A stretch of DNA of 64,000 bases from Comamonas sp. BIGb0152 (GTDB lineage Bacteria; Pseudomonadota; Gammaproteobacteria; Burkholderiales; Burkholderiaceae_C): contig NZ_JANUDY010000003.1 in the NCBI RefSeq assembly GCF_024809975.1, positions 310,001 to 374,000 of the forward strand, in the 5' to 3' direction. Below the pieces are notes generated by a model. That model made no database searches and had not been told where the DNA came from. It worked only from the letters and a program-made list of their open reading frames with translations. Shown here piece by piece: positions 1 through 8,902 of the stretch (the stretch's first letter is position 1; every line of letters starts with the position of its first letter). The position numbers and the translations under genes are program-made.

Positions 1-416
1 TCGGCAAAGGCAAAGGGCCGGGTTTGCACATCGATATGCACCACCACCCCCGGGTGCTGCTGCAAAAACTGCGGCAGGCGCGGCAGCAACCAGCGGGTAG
101 CAAAGGTCGGCACCGCCGCAATGCTGATCGCGCCGCCCGCACCCTGGTGGGCCATGATGTCCAGCGTGCCACGCTCAATGCCCTGCAGCCATTGCGCCAC
201 CTGCTGGCTGTACTGGTGGCCCGCCACGGTCAGCACCATGCCGTGGCGCGAGCGCTTGAACAGCTGCACGCCCAACTGCTCTTCCAACGCAATGATCTGG
301 CGCGAGACGGCGCTTTGCGTTAGCGCCAGCTCCTGGGCGGCGCGGGTATAGCTCTCGTGGCGGGCGGCGGCCTCAAAGCAGGCCAGGGCTTGGGTGGACG
401 GAATCATTCGGCGCAT
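1..416 (-). CDS. LysR-family transcriptional regulator, N-terminal part (cut by window start)
   Basis: The minus-strand frame from the ATG at 416 runs off the window edge without a stop. It begins MRRMIPSTQALACFEAAAR and contains the LysR-type helix-turn-helix (YTRAAQELALTQSAVSRQI, then LEEQLGVQLFKRS) followed by the start of an effector-binding domain. A second in-frame ATG at 407 (MIPSTQ) is an equally good start. The gene is divergent from gcdH with a LysR-type box between them. In pseudomonads and related bacteria a LysR protein (GcdR) beside gcdH and a CoA-transferase gene controls glutarate use, so that role is inferred here. Only about 138 residues are visible, so the effector domain cannot be judged. 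Confidence 0.9.
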   Translation of the reverse strand, partial: MRRMIPSTQALACFEAAARHESYTRAAQELALTQSAVSRQIIALEEQLGVQLFKRSRHGMVLTVAGHQYSQQVAQWLQGIERGTLDIMAHQGAGGAISIAAVPTFATRWLLPRLPQFLQQHPGVVVHIDVQTRPFAFA

Positions 417-489
417 ATCTTGTCTCCCAGGTGACGCATGCCGTCACCTGCAACTTCTAGGGGAAGGCAGGTCGACAAACAGCTTATAA

Positions 490-504
490 ATGCGTAATGA
501 GCAT
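490..504. promoter_or_regulatory. Candidate LysR operator between the regulator and gcdH
   Basis: The interrupted palindrome ATGC-N7-GCAT contains the T-N11-A core typical of LysR binding sites. It sits 74 bases from the regulator start and 129 bases from the gcdH start, in the divergent intergenic region. This is a pattern match only; binding is inferred. Confidence 0.45.
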
Positions 505-632
505 ATCTGGATGATAAACAATCGTTTGCCCCTGTGCCGCCGCCGGCCTACCATGGCGGCTGTTTAGGCAGGGCTTCGCGCATCCGCGTCAGCCTGCCTT
601 CCAATCAGCGAGCAAAGATCCAAGGAGCAGAC

Positions 633-1823
633 ATGGCCCAATTCACCTGGGAAGATCCCTTCCACCTCGACGAGCAACTGAGCGAAGACGAGCGCATGAT
701 CCGCGACGCGTCGCGCGCCTACTGCCGCGACAAGCTCGCACCCCGCGTGCAAGAGATGTTCCGCAAGGAGTCGGTGGACACCAGCATCTTCCGTGAGATG
801 GGCGAGCTGGGCCTGCTGGGCCCCACCATCCCCACCGAATACGGCGGCGCCGGCCTGAACTACGTGAGCTACGGCCTGGTGGCGCGCGAGATCGAGTACA
901 TCGATTCTGGCTACCGCTCGATGGCCTCGGTGCAGTCCTCCTTGGTGATGGTGCCGATCAATGAGTTCGGCACCGAAGCGCAAAAGCAAAAGTACCTGCC
1001 CAAGCTGGCGTCGGGCGAGTTCATTGGCTGCTTTGGCCTGACCGAGCCTGACCACGGCTCTGACCCTGGCAGCATGGCCACCCGCGCTTACAAGGTGGAC
1101 GGCGGCTACAAGCTCAAGGGCAGCAAGATGTGGATCACCAACAGCCCCATCGCCGATGTGTTTGTGGTCTGGGCCAAAGAGGTGTCAGAAGGCGGCGCCG
1201 TCGGCCAGATTCGCGGCTTTGTGCTGGAAAAGGGCATGAAGGGCCTTTCGGCCCCCGCCATCCACGGCAAGGTGGGCCTGCGCGCCTCGATCACCGGCGA
1301 AATCGTCATGGACGATGTGTTTGTGCCGGAAGAAAACGCTTTCCCCGAAGTGCGTGGTTTGAAGGGCCCCTTCACCTGCCTGAACAGCGCCCGCTTTGGC
1401 ATTGCCTGGGGCGCGATGGGTGCGGCCGAGTTCTGCTGGCACACCGCCCGCCAGTACACGATGGACCGCAAGCAGTTTGGCCGCCCACTGGCTGCCAACC
1501 AGCTGATCCAGAAAAAGCTGGCCGATATGCAGACCGAGATCACCTTGGGCCTGCAAGCGGCACTGCGCGTGGGCCGCATGAAGGACGAGCACCAGAACGT
1601 GATCGAGATCACCTCGCTGATCAAGCGCAACAACTGCGGCAAGTCGCTGGACATTGCCCGCCTGGCGCGCGACATGATGGGCGGCAACGGCATCAGCGAC
1701 GAGTTTGGTGTGGCACGCCACCTGGTGAACCTGGAAGTGGTGAACACCTACGAAGGCACGCACGATGTGCATGCGCTGATCCTGGGCCGCGCCCAGACCG
1801 GCATCGCCGCGTTCGCTAACTAA
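633..1823 (+). CDS. gcdH: Glutaryl-CoA dehydrogenase
   Basis: A 396-residue flavoprotein of the acyl-CoA dehydrogenase family. It oxidises and decarboxylates glutaryl-CoA to crotonyl-CoA in lysine, tryptophan and glutarate degradation, passing electrons to ETF. The N-terminal helical domain, the [15 protein letters not shown] flavin/substrate segment and the C-terminal [18 protein letters not shown] segment are all present. Glu374 in YEGTHD is the expected catalytic base, and the length is typical. The ATG at 633 was chosen because AAGGAG lies 6-11 bases upstream; an upstream in-frame ATG at 534 would add an N-terminus unlike the family. The CoA-transferase gene downstream would supply its substrate. 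Confidence 0.95.
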   Translation: MAQFTWEDPFHLDEQLSEDERMIRDASRAYCRDKLAPRVQEMFRKESVDTSIFREMGELGLLGPTIPTEYGGAGLNYVSYGLVAREIEYIDSGYRSMASVQSSLVMVPINEFGTEAQKQKYLPKLASGEFIGCFGLTEPDHGSDPGSMATRAYKVDGGYKLKGSKMWITNSPIADVFVVWAKEVSEGGAVGQIRGFVLEKGMKGLSAPAIHGKVGLRASITGEIVMDDVFVPEENAFPEVRGLKGPFTCLNSARFGIAWGAMGAAEFCWHTARQYTMDRKQFGRPLAANQLIQKKLADMQTEITLGLQAALRVGRMKDEHQNVIEITSLIKRNNCGKSLDIARLARDMMGGNGISDEFGVARHLVNLEVVNTYEGTHDVHALILGRAQTGIAAFAN

Positions 1824-1870
1824 AAGGCAAGCTGCCTCTACGGCCTGCAGCGCCCGCTGCATGCCCCCCC

Positions 1871-1909
1871 ACAACCCACTTCACCGCAGACGCTGCGTGG
1901 GTGGGTTGT
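1871..1909 (+). terminator. Possible terminator after gcdH
   Basis: ACAACCCAC (1871-1879) pairs with GTGGGTTGT (1901-1909), and a short T-run (TTTT) follows a few bases later. The loop is long at 21 bases, so this is a weaker candidate than the other terminators in the window. Confidence 0.4.
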
Positions 1910-2055
1910 GGTGTTTTGTGATCGCTTAACCACCCCCTTGCCGGATGCGAATGGCGCCACCATAAGGCGGCACGTACCATCGGCGAGTTTTGCAGAAATT
2001 TCTTGCTGCAGCGCCTGTTGCATATGCATGGGCAGCTATCAAATTTGGAGACACC

Positions 2056-3294
2056 ATGACCGCACCCATCGCGCCGCTGGACGGCATCAAAGTTCTGGAT
2101 CTTTCCCGGGTGCTGGCCGGCCCCTGGTGCGCGCAGATGCTGGGCGACCTGGGCGCAGAAGTGATCAAGGTCGAGCGCCCCGAGGCTGGCGACGACACCC
2201 GCCACTGGGGCCCCCCCTACCTGCACACCGATGACGGCGGCAAGACCGAGCAGGCCAGCTACTACACCTGCTGCAACCGCAACAAGCGCAGCATCACCAT
2301 CGACATGGCCTCGCCCCAGGGCCAGGCACTGATCGTCGAGTTGGCCAAGGACGCCGACATCGTCGTCGAGAACTTCAAGGTCGGCGGCCTCAAGGCCTAT
2401 GGCCTGGACTACGAAAGCCTGCGCAAGATCAACCCGCGCCTGATCTACTGCTCGGTCACCGGCTTTGGCCAGACCGGCCCCTACGCCCCCCGCGCCGGCT
2501 ACGACCTGATGGTGCAGGCGATGAGCGGCATGATGAGCATCACCGGCCACCCTGATGGCGAACCCGGCGGCGGCCCGCTCAAGGTAGGGGTTGCGGTGAC
2601 CGATGTGTTCACCGGCATCTACTCCTGCTGCTCCATCCTGGCCGCGCTCCAAGCCCGCCACCGGACTGGCGAAGGCCAGCACATCGACATGGCACTGCTG
2701 GACGTGGGCATGGCCGTGCTGGCCAACCAGGCCGTGGGCTACCTCAATGCCGACGAGATCCCGCAGCGCGCCGGCAATATCCACCCCAGCGTCGGCCCGT
2801 ACCAGGACTTTCCCAGCAAGGACGGCAATGTGCTGCTGGCCATTGGCAACGACGGCCAGTTTGCACGCTTTTGCGCCGCCACCGGCAACGAGACCTGGGC
2901 GCAGGATGCCCGCTTTACCCGCAACTCGGGCCGCATCATCCACCGCAAGGATTTGCAGGAACTGATGTACCCGCTGATGAAGACCCGCACCACCGCCGAA
3001 TGGATTGCGCTGCTCGAAGACAAGGCCGTCCCCTGCGGCCCCATCAACAACATCGCCCAGGCTTTTGATGATGAGCAGGTGATTGCACGCGGCCTGCATG
3101 TGCAGATCCCCCGCGACGCCGGCGACCAGATCGGCAGCATCAGCACCGTGGCCAGCCCCATGCGGCTGACTGCCACCCCGCCCGTGGTACGCCGCCCACC
3201 GCCTGCGATGGGCCAGCACACCGATGAGATCCTGGCCGAGATGGGGCGCTCACCCGCGCAGATTGCGCAGCTGCACAGCGAAGGCGTGGTCTGA
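2056..3294 (+). CDS. Class III (CaiB/BaiF, Frc) CoA-transferase, probably succinyl-CoA:glutarate
   Basis: A 412-residue family III CoA-transferase. It starts with MTAPIAPLDGIKVLDLSRVL, has the KVERPEAGDDTRHWGPPY nucleotide-binding segment, and Asp150 in the RAGYDLMVQAM motif matches the catalytic aspartate of formyl-CoA transferase. Its place directly downstream of gcdH, with the LysR gene on the other side, matches the gcdR-gcdH-gcdG arrangement of pseudomonads. The likely reaction is therefore activation of glutarate to glutaryl-CoA using succinyl-CoA. The family is seen; the substrate is inferred from context. The start at 2056 follows a GGAG; a longer frame from 1990 adds a non-conserved leader. 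Confidence 0.9.
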   Translation: MTAPIAPLDGIKVLDLSRVLAGPWCAQMLGDLGAEVIKVERPEAGDDTRHWGPPYLHTDDGGKTEQASYYTCCNRNKRSITIDMASPQGQALIVELAKDADIVVENFKVGGLKAYGLDYESLRKINPRLIYCSVTGFGQTGPYAPRAGYDLMVQAMSGMMSITGHPDGEPGGGPLKVGVAVTDVFTGIYSCCSILAALQARHRTGEGQHIDMALLDVGMAVLANQAVGYLNADEIPQRAGNIHPSVGPYQDFPSKDGNVLLAIGNDGQFARFCAATGNETWAQDARFTRNSGRIIHRKDLQELMYPLMKTRTTAEWIALLEDKAVPCGPINNIAQAFDDEQVIARGLHVQIPRDAGDQIGSISTVASPMRLTATPPVVRRPPPAMGQHTDEILAEMGRSPAQIAQLHSEGVV

Positions 3295-3321
3295 CGGTTC
3301 GCGCTATTGCCACGATGCACC

Positions 3322-3346
3322 AAGGGCCGCTGTTGCGGCCCTTTTT
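3322..3346 (+). terminator. Rho-independent terminator after the CoA-transferase gene
   Basis: AAGGGCCGC (3322-3330) and GCGGCCCTT (3335-3343) form a 9-bp stem with a TGTT loop, followed by a T-run. It lies 28 bases after the stop codon and ends the gcdH/CoA-transferase unit. Confidence 0.85.
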
Positions 3347-3368
3347 GTTGTTGCACAGCTGCGGGCTC

Positions 3369-4106
3369 TCAGTCAAACAGCCCCAGGCTGCTGCCATCGC
3401 CCAGCGGCGCGCCCTCCCATTCCAGCAGCTGCAGCTTGGTGCGTGTACCGCCATTGGCCGAGAAGCCACCACCCGCGCCCTGCGCCGCCAAGATCCGGTG
3501 GCAGGGCACCACCGGTGCAAAGGGGTTGGCCCCCAGCGCCTGGCCTACCGCACGGGCCAGGCCTTTGCCTCCCAGGTGCAGGGCCAGGTCGCCATAGCTG
3601 CGCGTCTGCCCGGGCTCGATGGCCAGCGCCAACTGGTAAACCGCACGAGAAAAATCAGGCACGCCGTGCCAATCCAGCACCACATCGTCGAGCAGCGGTA
3701 AACCGCTGCGCTCAGACCAGCGATTCAACGTCAACAAGCTGCGAAGATCACCCAACACTGGCGCTGGCGCATCCGGCCAGGGTGGGCTGCGGTCCGGATC
3801 ACTGGCCTGCGGGCGCCCGGCCAGCAGCCACTGCACCCCTGCCACCGCCTGCAGCGCCTGGGCACTTAAACCATCGGCGGCCTGGGCTTGCGGCCACAGG
3901 CCGCTGCGGCGCTGGCGTGCATGCGCCAACAAGCGCATCTGCGTGCCCTCCGGGCTGGGCTCGGGCAGCCGCAGCGCCACGACGGCCTGCGCGCCCCAGG
4001 CAATGCCGCAAACGCCCAGGCGGGTGCGGAACAAGGCATGGCCGGTCTGCGCGGGGTCCCAGCCATCGCCAGGCACGCAAGACAAAGAGAGCGGGACTGT
4101 GGTCAT
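3369..4106 (-). CDS. Methylated-DNA--protein-cysteine methyltransferase, long variant
   Basis: A 245-residue suicide repair protein that takes alkyl groups from O6-alkylguanine onto a cysteine. The C-terminal half is canonical: SYGDLALHLGGKGLARAVG, then the active-site VPCHRIL (Cys202), then GGFSANGGTRTKLQLLEWEG. The N-terminal half is longer than in Ogt/Ada-C and has an Ala/Gln-rich stretch near residues 45-75 of unknown meaning. The start MTTVPLSLSC at 4106 is the first Met joined to recognisable sequence; upstream in-frame Mets reach 4379 but give unlikely residues. A second, shorter paralogue lies at 16111-16644. Confidence 0.88.
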   Translation of the reverse strand: MTTVPLSLSCVPGDGWDPAQTGHALFRTRLGVCGIAWGAQAVVALRLPEPSPEGTQMRLLAHARQRRSGLWPQAQAADGLSAQALQAVAGVQWLLAGRPQASDPDRSPPWPDAPAPVLGDLRSLLTLNRWSERSGLPLLDDVVLDWHGVPDFSRAVYQLALAIEPGQTRSYGDLALHLGGKGLARAVGQALGANPFAPVVPCHRILAAQGAGGGFSANGGTRTKLQLLEWEGAPLGDGSSLGLFD

Positions 4107-4528
4107 GCAGCTATCTTGCCCCAGTTGCACCCGGTGCGCCCGGCAAGGGGCACAGACCTCGCAAGCCGCAGTGCCACTGTCAGCCTTTGCCGCCATCGTC
4201 GCAACAGCGCTGCTGCGAACCGGACAATCGCCTGCCCAGCCTCTAGAAAATACCGCCCAATGCACGCGCCTCTGCACACCCGCCACACCGCCCGCCTGCG
4301 CGAGCTGCTCGACAGCGCATACGGCCATCGCCATGCCCACCATGGCCGCCCCTTTTCTGCAGCGATGGCCGATGCGCACCGCATCGTGGCTGCGGGCCTG
4401 CAGCCGCCTTCGCGGCCCAGCCGCCAGGCTTAGAAAAGCAGCCCATGCGCCTTTGCGCTGGCTTTACCTCCGCCCTTTATGATCGGGCAGTTTTTTTCGG
4501 CGGCTACGGCCGCCTCTTTCCCCACTGC
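4107..4528. other. Intergenic region between alkyltransferase and GT39 gene
   Basis: This 422-base divergent region should hold the promoters of both flanking genes. I see no clear -35/-10 pair. The only coding candidate is the 57-codon frame listed separately at 4261-4433. No terminator or repeat was found. Confidence 0.4.
4261..4433 (+). CDS. Possible small His-rich protein (57 codons), uncertain
   Basis: The frame starts MHAPLHTRHTARLRELLD and ends SRPSRQA. Its third codon positions are strongly G/C, like real genes here, and it contains a His-rich patch (GHRHAHHGR). No ribosome binding site is obvious and I recognise no family. It could be a chance frame in GC-rich intergenic DNA, so treat it as a candidate only. 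Confidence 0.22.
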
Positions 4529-6070
4529 ATGACCCCGCCCCCTACCCAGTCCCCCACCGTTGATCGCCAAGCCCTGCGCTGGATTGCAGTGCTTTTTTTA
4601 CTGCTCTTGGCCAGCCGCCTGGTGGTCTCGCATGGCGTGTCCTGGGACCAAAATGAGCAACTGGTCTGGTCGCAGCAGTTGGCCCTGGGCTATGGCCCCC
4701 AGCCGCCGCTCTACACCTGGCTGCAATGGGCGCTGGGCCTGGTGCTGGGCCCCAGCACGCTGGCCGTGGTGCTGCTCAAAAACTGCCTGATTGCGCTGAG
4801 CTTTGTCTTTATGCTGCTGGCGGCGCAGCAAGTGCTACCCGCTGGCAAGGCCTGGCTTGCGGCTGCGGGGCTGACCTGGCTGCCGGGCATGGCCTGGCAG
4901 TTGCTGCGCGACCAGACCCATACCGTCATGCTCACCTGCGCCATCCTCGCCACCTGGTGGCTGCTGCTGCGCCAGTTGCGCCAGCCTCGGCCGATGGGCT
5001 TTGTCTACCTGGGCCTGGCCATCGCCTGGGGCATGCTGTCCAAGTACAGTTATTTGCTGGTGCTGCTGGCCATGCTGGCAGCCTGCCTGAGTATCTCGGA
5101 TACCCGCCGCGCGATGTTCTCGCCTGGCTGGTGGCTGGCGCCGCTGGTGAGCGCCGTACTCGTCGCCCCCCATGGCTGGTGGGTGCTGCACCATTGGCAA
5201 GACGCCAGCGGCGCTACCCTGAACAGTCTGCACCCGGCACAAACCAGTTCCTACCTGAGCGGTCTGGCCCAGGGCCTGGGCGATCTGGTCGCATTTTTGC
5301 TGCTGGCGGTTGTGCCCTGGCTGCTGCTGGCCTGGCTCAGCAGCGGCCGGTTCTGGACCCAAGCCGCAGGCGCCACCCAGCCAAGCCCGACCGGTAGCGC
5401 CACACCACGGCCCAGCTGGCTGCTCCCCTTGCTAGGCCGCTACATGGCCTTGGTGGCTGCGGCCCTGGTGCTGATGGCATTTGCGGGCGCGGCCAAGTTC
5501 GATGGTCGCTGGATCCAGCCTTTGCTGCTGATTTTTCCGCTGTACATGCTGGCCCGCTGGCCGGCGATTGCACAGACAGGAAAAAGCCGACGGCGCTACC
5601 TGCTGGCTTGCCTGGGAATGCTGGTGCTGGTGTGGTCACTCGCCCTGTTGGCGCCGCTGCGCGATGCCAAGCGGGGCAAGGGTGACCGCCTCAACTGGCA
5701 GCTGGACCTGATGGCCAGCACCTTGCGCCAGGCCGGCTATGGCGGCCAGGGCATGGTGCTGGCCGAGCACCACACCACCGGGGGCGTCATGCGTATCCTT
5801 TTTCCGCAGGCCAAGATTGTGGTGTGCAACGCGGACGAGCCCGGCTTTCATAAGGATTGCGCCTGGCAGGCTGCCGAGACGGCTCGCCAGCAGCACCTGC
5901 CTTTGTTGCAGATCTCCACCGAAGATCCGGCCCCCGATGCCTGGTGGTGGGCGGCCTGGCCGGTCGATGCCATGCTGCAGGTGCAAGAAGCCGAGCTGCC
6001 CTACCGCTGGACCGACCCGGCGCGTGCGCGCATGCAGATGAACTTTGTGGTGTCTCCAGCGGGCGGTTAA
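4529..6070 (+). CDS. Glycosyltransferase family 39 (ArnT/PMT-like) integral membrane protein
   Basis: A 513-residue polytopic membrane protein. After TM1 (about residues 17-35) comes SWDQNEQLVWSQQ, then LGYGPQPPLYTWLQW. This resembles the first periplasmic loop of GT39 enzymes, where acidic residues (here Asp40 and Glu43) and the PPL(Y)xWL segment contribute to the active site. About ten further hydrophobic helices follow, and a soluble C-terminal domain starts near residue 410. Such enzymes move a sugar from a polyprenyl-phosphate carrier to lipid A, protein or another envelope acceptor. No partner genes for carrier synthesis are nearby, so donor and acceptor are unknown. The ATG at 4529 has no strong ribosome binding site; an in-frame start at 4445 is possible. 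Confidence 0.8.
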   Translation: MTPPPTQSPTVDRQALRWIAVLFLLLLASRLVVSHGVSWDQNEQLVWSQQLALGYGPQPPLYTWLQWALGLVLGPSTLAVVLLKNCLIALSFVFMLLAAQQVLPAGKAWLAAAGLTWLPGMAWQLLRDQTHTVMLTCAILATWWLLLRQLRQPRPMGFVYLGLAIAWGMLSKYSYLLVLLAMLAACLSISDTRRAMFSPGWWLAPLVSAVLVAPHGWWVLHHWQDASGATLNSLHPAQTSSYLSGLAQGLGDLVAFLLLAVVPWLLLAWLSSGRFWTQAAGATQPSPTGSATPRPSWLLPLLGRYMALVAAALVLMAFAGAAKFDGRWIQPLLLIFPLYMLARWPAIAQTGKSRRRYLLACLGMLVLVWSLALLAPLRDAKRGKGDRLNWQLDLMASTLRQAGYGGQGMVLAEHHTTGGVMRILFPQAKIVVCNADEPGFHKDCAWQAAETARQQHLPLLQISTEDPAPDAWWWAAWPVDAMLQVQEAELPYRWTDPARARMQMNFVVSPAGG

Positions 6071-6121
6071 GCGCGGCACAAGTCTCTAAGATGCGGTGTT
6101 GACAGGAGGCCACCAGAGACC

Positions 6122-6919
6122 ATGACCGACGCCCCGCCCATCACTCGAGAACACTGGATCAACCTGCCCGCACAAGCCCGGCTGTATGCCAAAACCTGGA
6201 CCCCGGCCATGCCCCGGCAAGCGCCTCTGGTGCTCATGCACGATTCGCTGGGATCGGTGGCACTGTGGCGTGATTTTCCGGCACAGCTGGCCCAGGCCAC
6301 CGGCCGCCAGGTCGTTGCCTATGACCGCCTGGGTTTTGGCCAATCCGATGCGCGTTCGGACATGCTGTCGGCGCAGTTTGTCGGCGAAGAAGCTGCGCTG
6401 TACTTTCCGATCCTGCGCCAGCAGCTGGGCTTGGAGCGCTTTGCGCTGCTGGGCCACAGCGTGGGCGGCGGCATGGGGATGGCCATTGCGGCTGGCGCGG
6501 GCCAGGCCTGCACGGCGCTGGTCACCATCGCCGCACAGGCCTTTGTCGAGGACCGCACGCGTGCCGGCATCGTAGAGGCCCGTGCACTGTTCCAGGACGC
6601 GGCGCAGCTGGAGCGCTTGGCCAAGTACCACGGCAGCAAGGCGCGCTGGGTGGTGGATGCCTGGACGCAAACCTGGCTCAGCCCCGCCTTTGCCGACTGG
6701 ACGGTGGATGCCTGGCTGCCCCGCTTGCAATGCCCGCTATTGGCCATCCATGGCGAGCTCGACGAATACGGCAGCACCGCACACCCTGAGCGCATTGCAC
6801 GCCTGGCGGGCGCTGGCGGCCAAACCGAGATCATCGCTGGCGCCCACCATATGCCGCACCGCGAGATGGCCGAGCAGGTGCTCGGCCGCGTGCAGGCTTT
6901 TCTGGCGCAGGCGGACTGA
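6122..6919 (+). CDS. Alpha/beta-fold hydrolase
   Basis: A 265-residue single-domain alpha/beta hydrolase. The oxyanion-side segment VLMHDSLGSVALWRDFP, the YDRLGFGQSD strand and the nucleophile elbow GHSVGGGMG (Ser113) are in the expected order. The late Asp is in HGELDEYGS and the late His in AGAHHMPHRE. AGGAGG lies upstream of the ATG. The gene follows the GT39 gene by 51 bases and converges on the reductase gene at 6941. The substrate cannot be predicted; the family includes esterases, lactonases and C-C hydrolases. Confidence 0.85.
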   Translation: MTDAPPITREHWINLPAQARLYAKTWTPAMPRQAPLVLMHDSLGSVALWRDFPAQLAQATGRQVVAYDRLGFGQSDARSDMLSAQFVGEEAALYFPILRQQLGLERFALLGHSVGGGMGMAIAAGAGQACTALVTIAAQAFVEDRTRAGIVEARALFQDAAQLERLAKYHGSKARWVVDAWTQTWLSPAFADWTVDAWLPRLQCPLLAIHGELDEYGSTAHPERIARLAGAGGQTEIIAGAHHMPHREMAEQVLGRVQAFLAQAD

Positions 6920-6940
6920 AGCTGCCGCCTGCCTTTCCTG

Positions 6941-7600
6941 TCAATAGGCGACCGTGAAGCGCGCCTTGCTGTGCCAATGCTGCTCCAGCGCATCGACCAG
7001 CGACACCGCCAGATCGGCGGCCGAGATATCACCGGGGCTGCCATCGGCTTGCCACAGTGGCTCATCCTTGCCGGTACGGTACTGGCCGGTGCGGCCCTGG
7101 CTTTGCGCGGCCGATCCGCCATGGAAGCCCACAGGCGGGCTCAGCACACTCCAGTCCAGCACCGCTTCCTTTTGCAGCTCGCTGTACATGTCGCGGGCCG
7201 CGCTGGCACCGGGCTTGATGGCCGCAGGGAAGTCGGGCGAATCCACCAGCTGCTGGCCGTTCACAAATAGGCTACCAGCGCCACCCACCACCAGGTAGCG
7301 CGGCACACCCGCTGCCCGGGTGCCGGCCACGATGGCGCGCGAGCCCTGGAGGAAATCCTCGTAAATATTCGGGTTGGCCCAGCCTGCGTTGTAGGCAGAC
7401 AGCACGGCATCGCTGCCTGCGGCGGCCTTTTCCACCACGGCCGCATCCATCACATCGCCAGGCACCACTTGCAGATGCGGGCGGGGCGCCAGCTTGACGG
7501 GTTCGCGCACCAGGGCCACCACTTCGTGGCCACGTTGCAGCAGTTCATCGAGCAAGGCAGCGCCTACAAAACCGGTAGCGCCAATCAGGGTGACTTTCAT
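6941..7600 (-). CDS. NAD(P)-binding atypical short-chain dehydrogenase (NmrA/YwnB-like)
   Basis: A 219-residue Rossmann protein that starts MKVTLIGATGFVGAALLDEL with the TGxxGxxG-type dinucleotide motif. It continues through VVPGDVMDAAVVEKAAAGSD and YLVVGGAGSLFV. It lacks the YxxxK catalytic pair of classical SDRs, which fits the NAD(P)H-binding NmrA-like group of quinone reductase or redox-sensor proteins. The start at 7600 is preceded on the minus strand by AAAGGAAA. It is divergent from a LysR gene at 7732, which probably controls it. The true substrate is unknown. Confidence 0.82.
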   Translation of the reverse strand: MKVTLIGATGFVGAALLDELLQRGHEVVALVREPVKLAPRPHLQVVPGDVMDAAVVEKAAAGSDAVLSAYNAGWANPNIYEDFLQGSRAIVAGTRAAGVPRYLVVGGAGSLFVNGQQLVDSPDFPAAIKPGASAARDMYSELQKEAVLDWSVLSPPVGFHGGSAAQSQGRTGQYRTGKDEPLWQADGSPGDISAADLAVSLVDALEQHWHSKARFTVAY

Positions 7601-7676
7601 CGTGTTTCCTTTGGATAGACAAAGGTGGGCAGACCTTTGCCACACCATGACTGCATCGTAGTCCTGAAGAGAAGCA

Positions 7677-7721
7677 TTGATAATCCAGCGATTACAAGCA
7701 ATTCTTTGAAGCTGAGCTTCA
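7677..7721. promoter_or_regulatory. Candidate LysR operators in the reductase/LysR divergent region
   Basis: Two dyads sit just upstream of the LysR gene: TTGATAATCC-AGC-GATTACAA (7677-7697, imperfect) and the perfect 7+1+7 palindrome TGAAGCT-G-AGCTTCA (7707-7721), which ends 10 bases before the ATG. The position suits autoregulation and control of the divergent reductase gene. Inferred from symmetry only. Confidence 0.4.
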
Positions 7722-7731
7722 TAATCAGCCC

Positions 7732-8634
7732 ATGGAAGACCTCAAGCGCATGGCCATTTTTGCCACCGTGGTCGAGCAAGGCTCGATGAGCGCCGCCGCG
7801 CGCCTGCTGGGCATGAGTGCCTCGGCCGTCAGCCAGCAGATCCGCCACTTGGAGGCTCAGGCGGGCCTGCCGCTGATGCACCGCACCACGCGCAAGCTCA
7901 GCCTGTCGGAAGCCGGGCAACGCTTTTATGCGCAATGCGCCGTGATGCTGCAAGCAGCGCGCCAGGCCCGCGCCGAGCTGGATGCCGAGCGCGACGAGCC
8001 CGTGGGCGAGTTGCGCATTGCGGCGGTGCTGGGCCTGGCAGCGCCGCTGGGCCGGGCGCTGGCGCCCTTGCTGCATGCCCACCCGCAACTGCGCCTGCAG
8101 TTGCTGCTGGATGACGCCCACCGCGACCTGGTTGCCGAGCGGGTGGACATCGCCATCCGCATGGGCGAGCTGCCCGATTCCAACTGGGTGGCCCGCCCGC
8201 TGGGCACCCTGCCTTGGTGGATATGTGCCGCCCCCGCACTGGCCCAAGGCAAGCCCTTGCCCGAGCAACCGCAGGCCTTGCAAGCCTGGCCCTGGATGGC
8301 GCGCAATATCGGCAAAACCACCAGCGCCCGCATGGAGCTGCAGCACAGAAACAGTGGCGAGACCGTGGTGCTGCACACCACGCCGCGCATCATCAGCAAC
8401 CAGCAATTCGCGCTGCAGCAGCTGTGCAGCGAGGGGCTGGGCCTGGCCAGGTTGTTCTCTCTCGAAGTGGCCGACCAGGTGCGCAGCGGCCAGCTGCTGC
8501 GCCTGCTACCCGATTGGGACTGCGGCAGCCTGCGCATCTCCGCTCTCACCCCCGGGCGCCAGGCACTGCCGGCACGGGTGCGGCTGGCCCTGGCGGCGCT
8601 GCAGGCCCACTTTGCGCCGCTGGCCTTGGCCTGA
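7732..8634 (+). CDS. LysR-family transcriptional regulator
   Basis: A 300-residue LysR protein. The winged helix lies at residues 1-60 (MEDLKRMAIFATVVEQGSM, SAAARLLGMSASAVSQQIRH, LEAQAGLPLMHRTTRKLSL). A complete periplasmic-binding-like effector domain follows, with VDIAIRMGELPDSNWVARPL in the middle, which is typical of the AaeR/DsdC-like branch. It is divergent from the reductase gene at 6941-7600, with palindromes between them, so it most likely regulates that gene and itself. The effector is unknown. Confidence 0.92.
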   Translation: MEDLKRMAIFATVVEQGSMSAAARLLGMSASAVSQQIRHLEAQAGLPLMHRTTRKLSLSEAGQRFYAQCAVMLQAARQARAELDAERDEPVGELRIAAVLGLAAPLGRALAPLLHAHPQLRLQLLLDDAHRDLVAERVDIAIRMGELPDSNWVARPLGTLPWWICAAPALAQGKPLPEQPQALQAWPWMARNIGKTTSARMELQHRNSGETVVLHTTPRIISNQQFALQQLCSEGLGLARLFSLEVADQVRSGQLLRLLPDWDCGSLRISALTPGRQALPARVRLALAALQAHFAPLALA

Positions 8635-8902
8635 CAAAAACCGGGCCCCGCCGCTGCTACCCAGCAGAACAAGTGGGCACTGGCACCGGGCTGTTGCGCC
8701 AAAAGAACGTGAGGGGCAGCGGTGGTTTTGTCAAATACGCAAGAATCCTGTCTGGTGGTCGGTGTACTGCCTTGGTCCTGGGAACGTATTGATGGTCTCT
8801 TCGCAACGAGATCGTGAGCATGTTCTTATCGCTGCGCGCCAACCGCGTGGCCTATTAAACCGCCGTGTATCCGGACAGCGGTGGTTGAAAGAACGGAACG
8901 CT

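Noticed and set aside
1816-3219. Long open frame (467 codons) antisense to the CoA-transferase gene
   Set aside because: It lies opposite a clear family III CoA-transferase; its translation is Gly/Ala/His-rich with no recognisable domain, typical of an antisense frame in GC-rich DNA.
7982-8902. N-terminal extension joining the LysR region to the PhnD-like receptor
   Set aside because: The frame is open but overlaps the LysR gene in another phase; the receptor has its own ATG and signal peptide at 8903.
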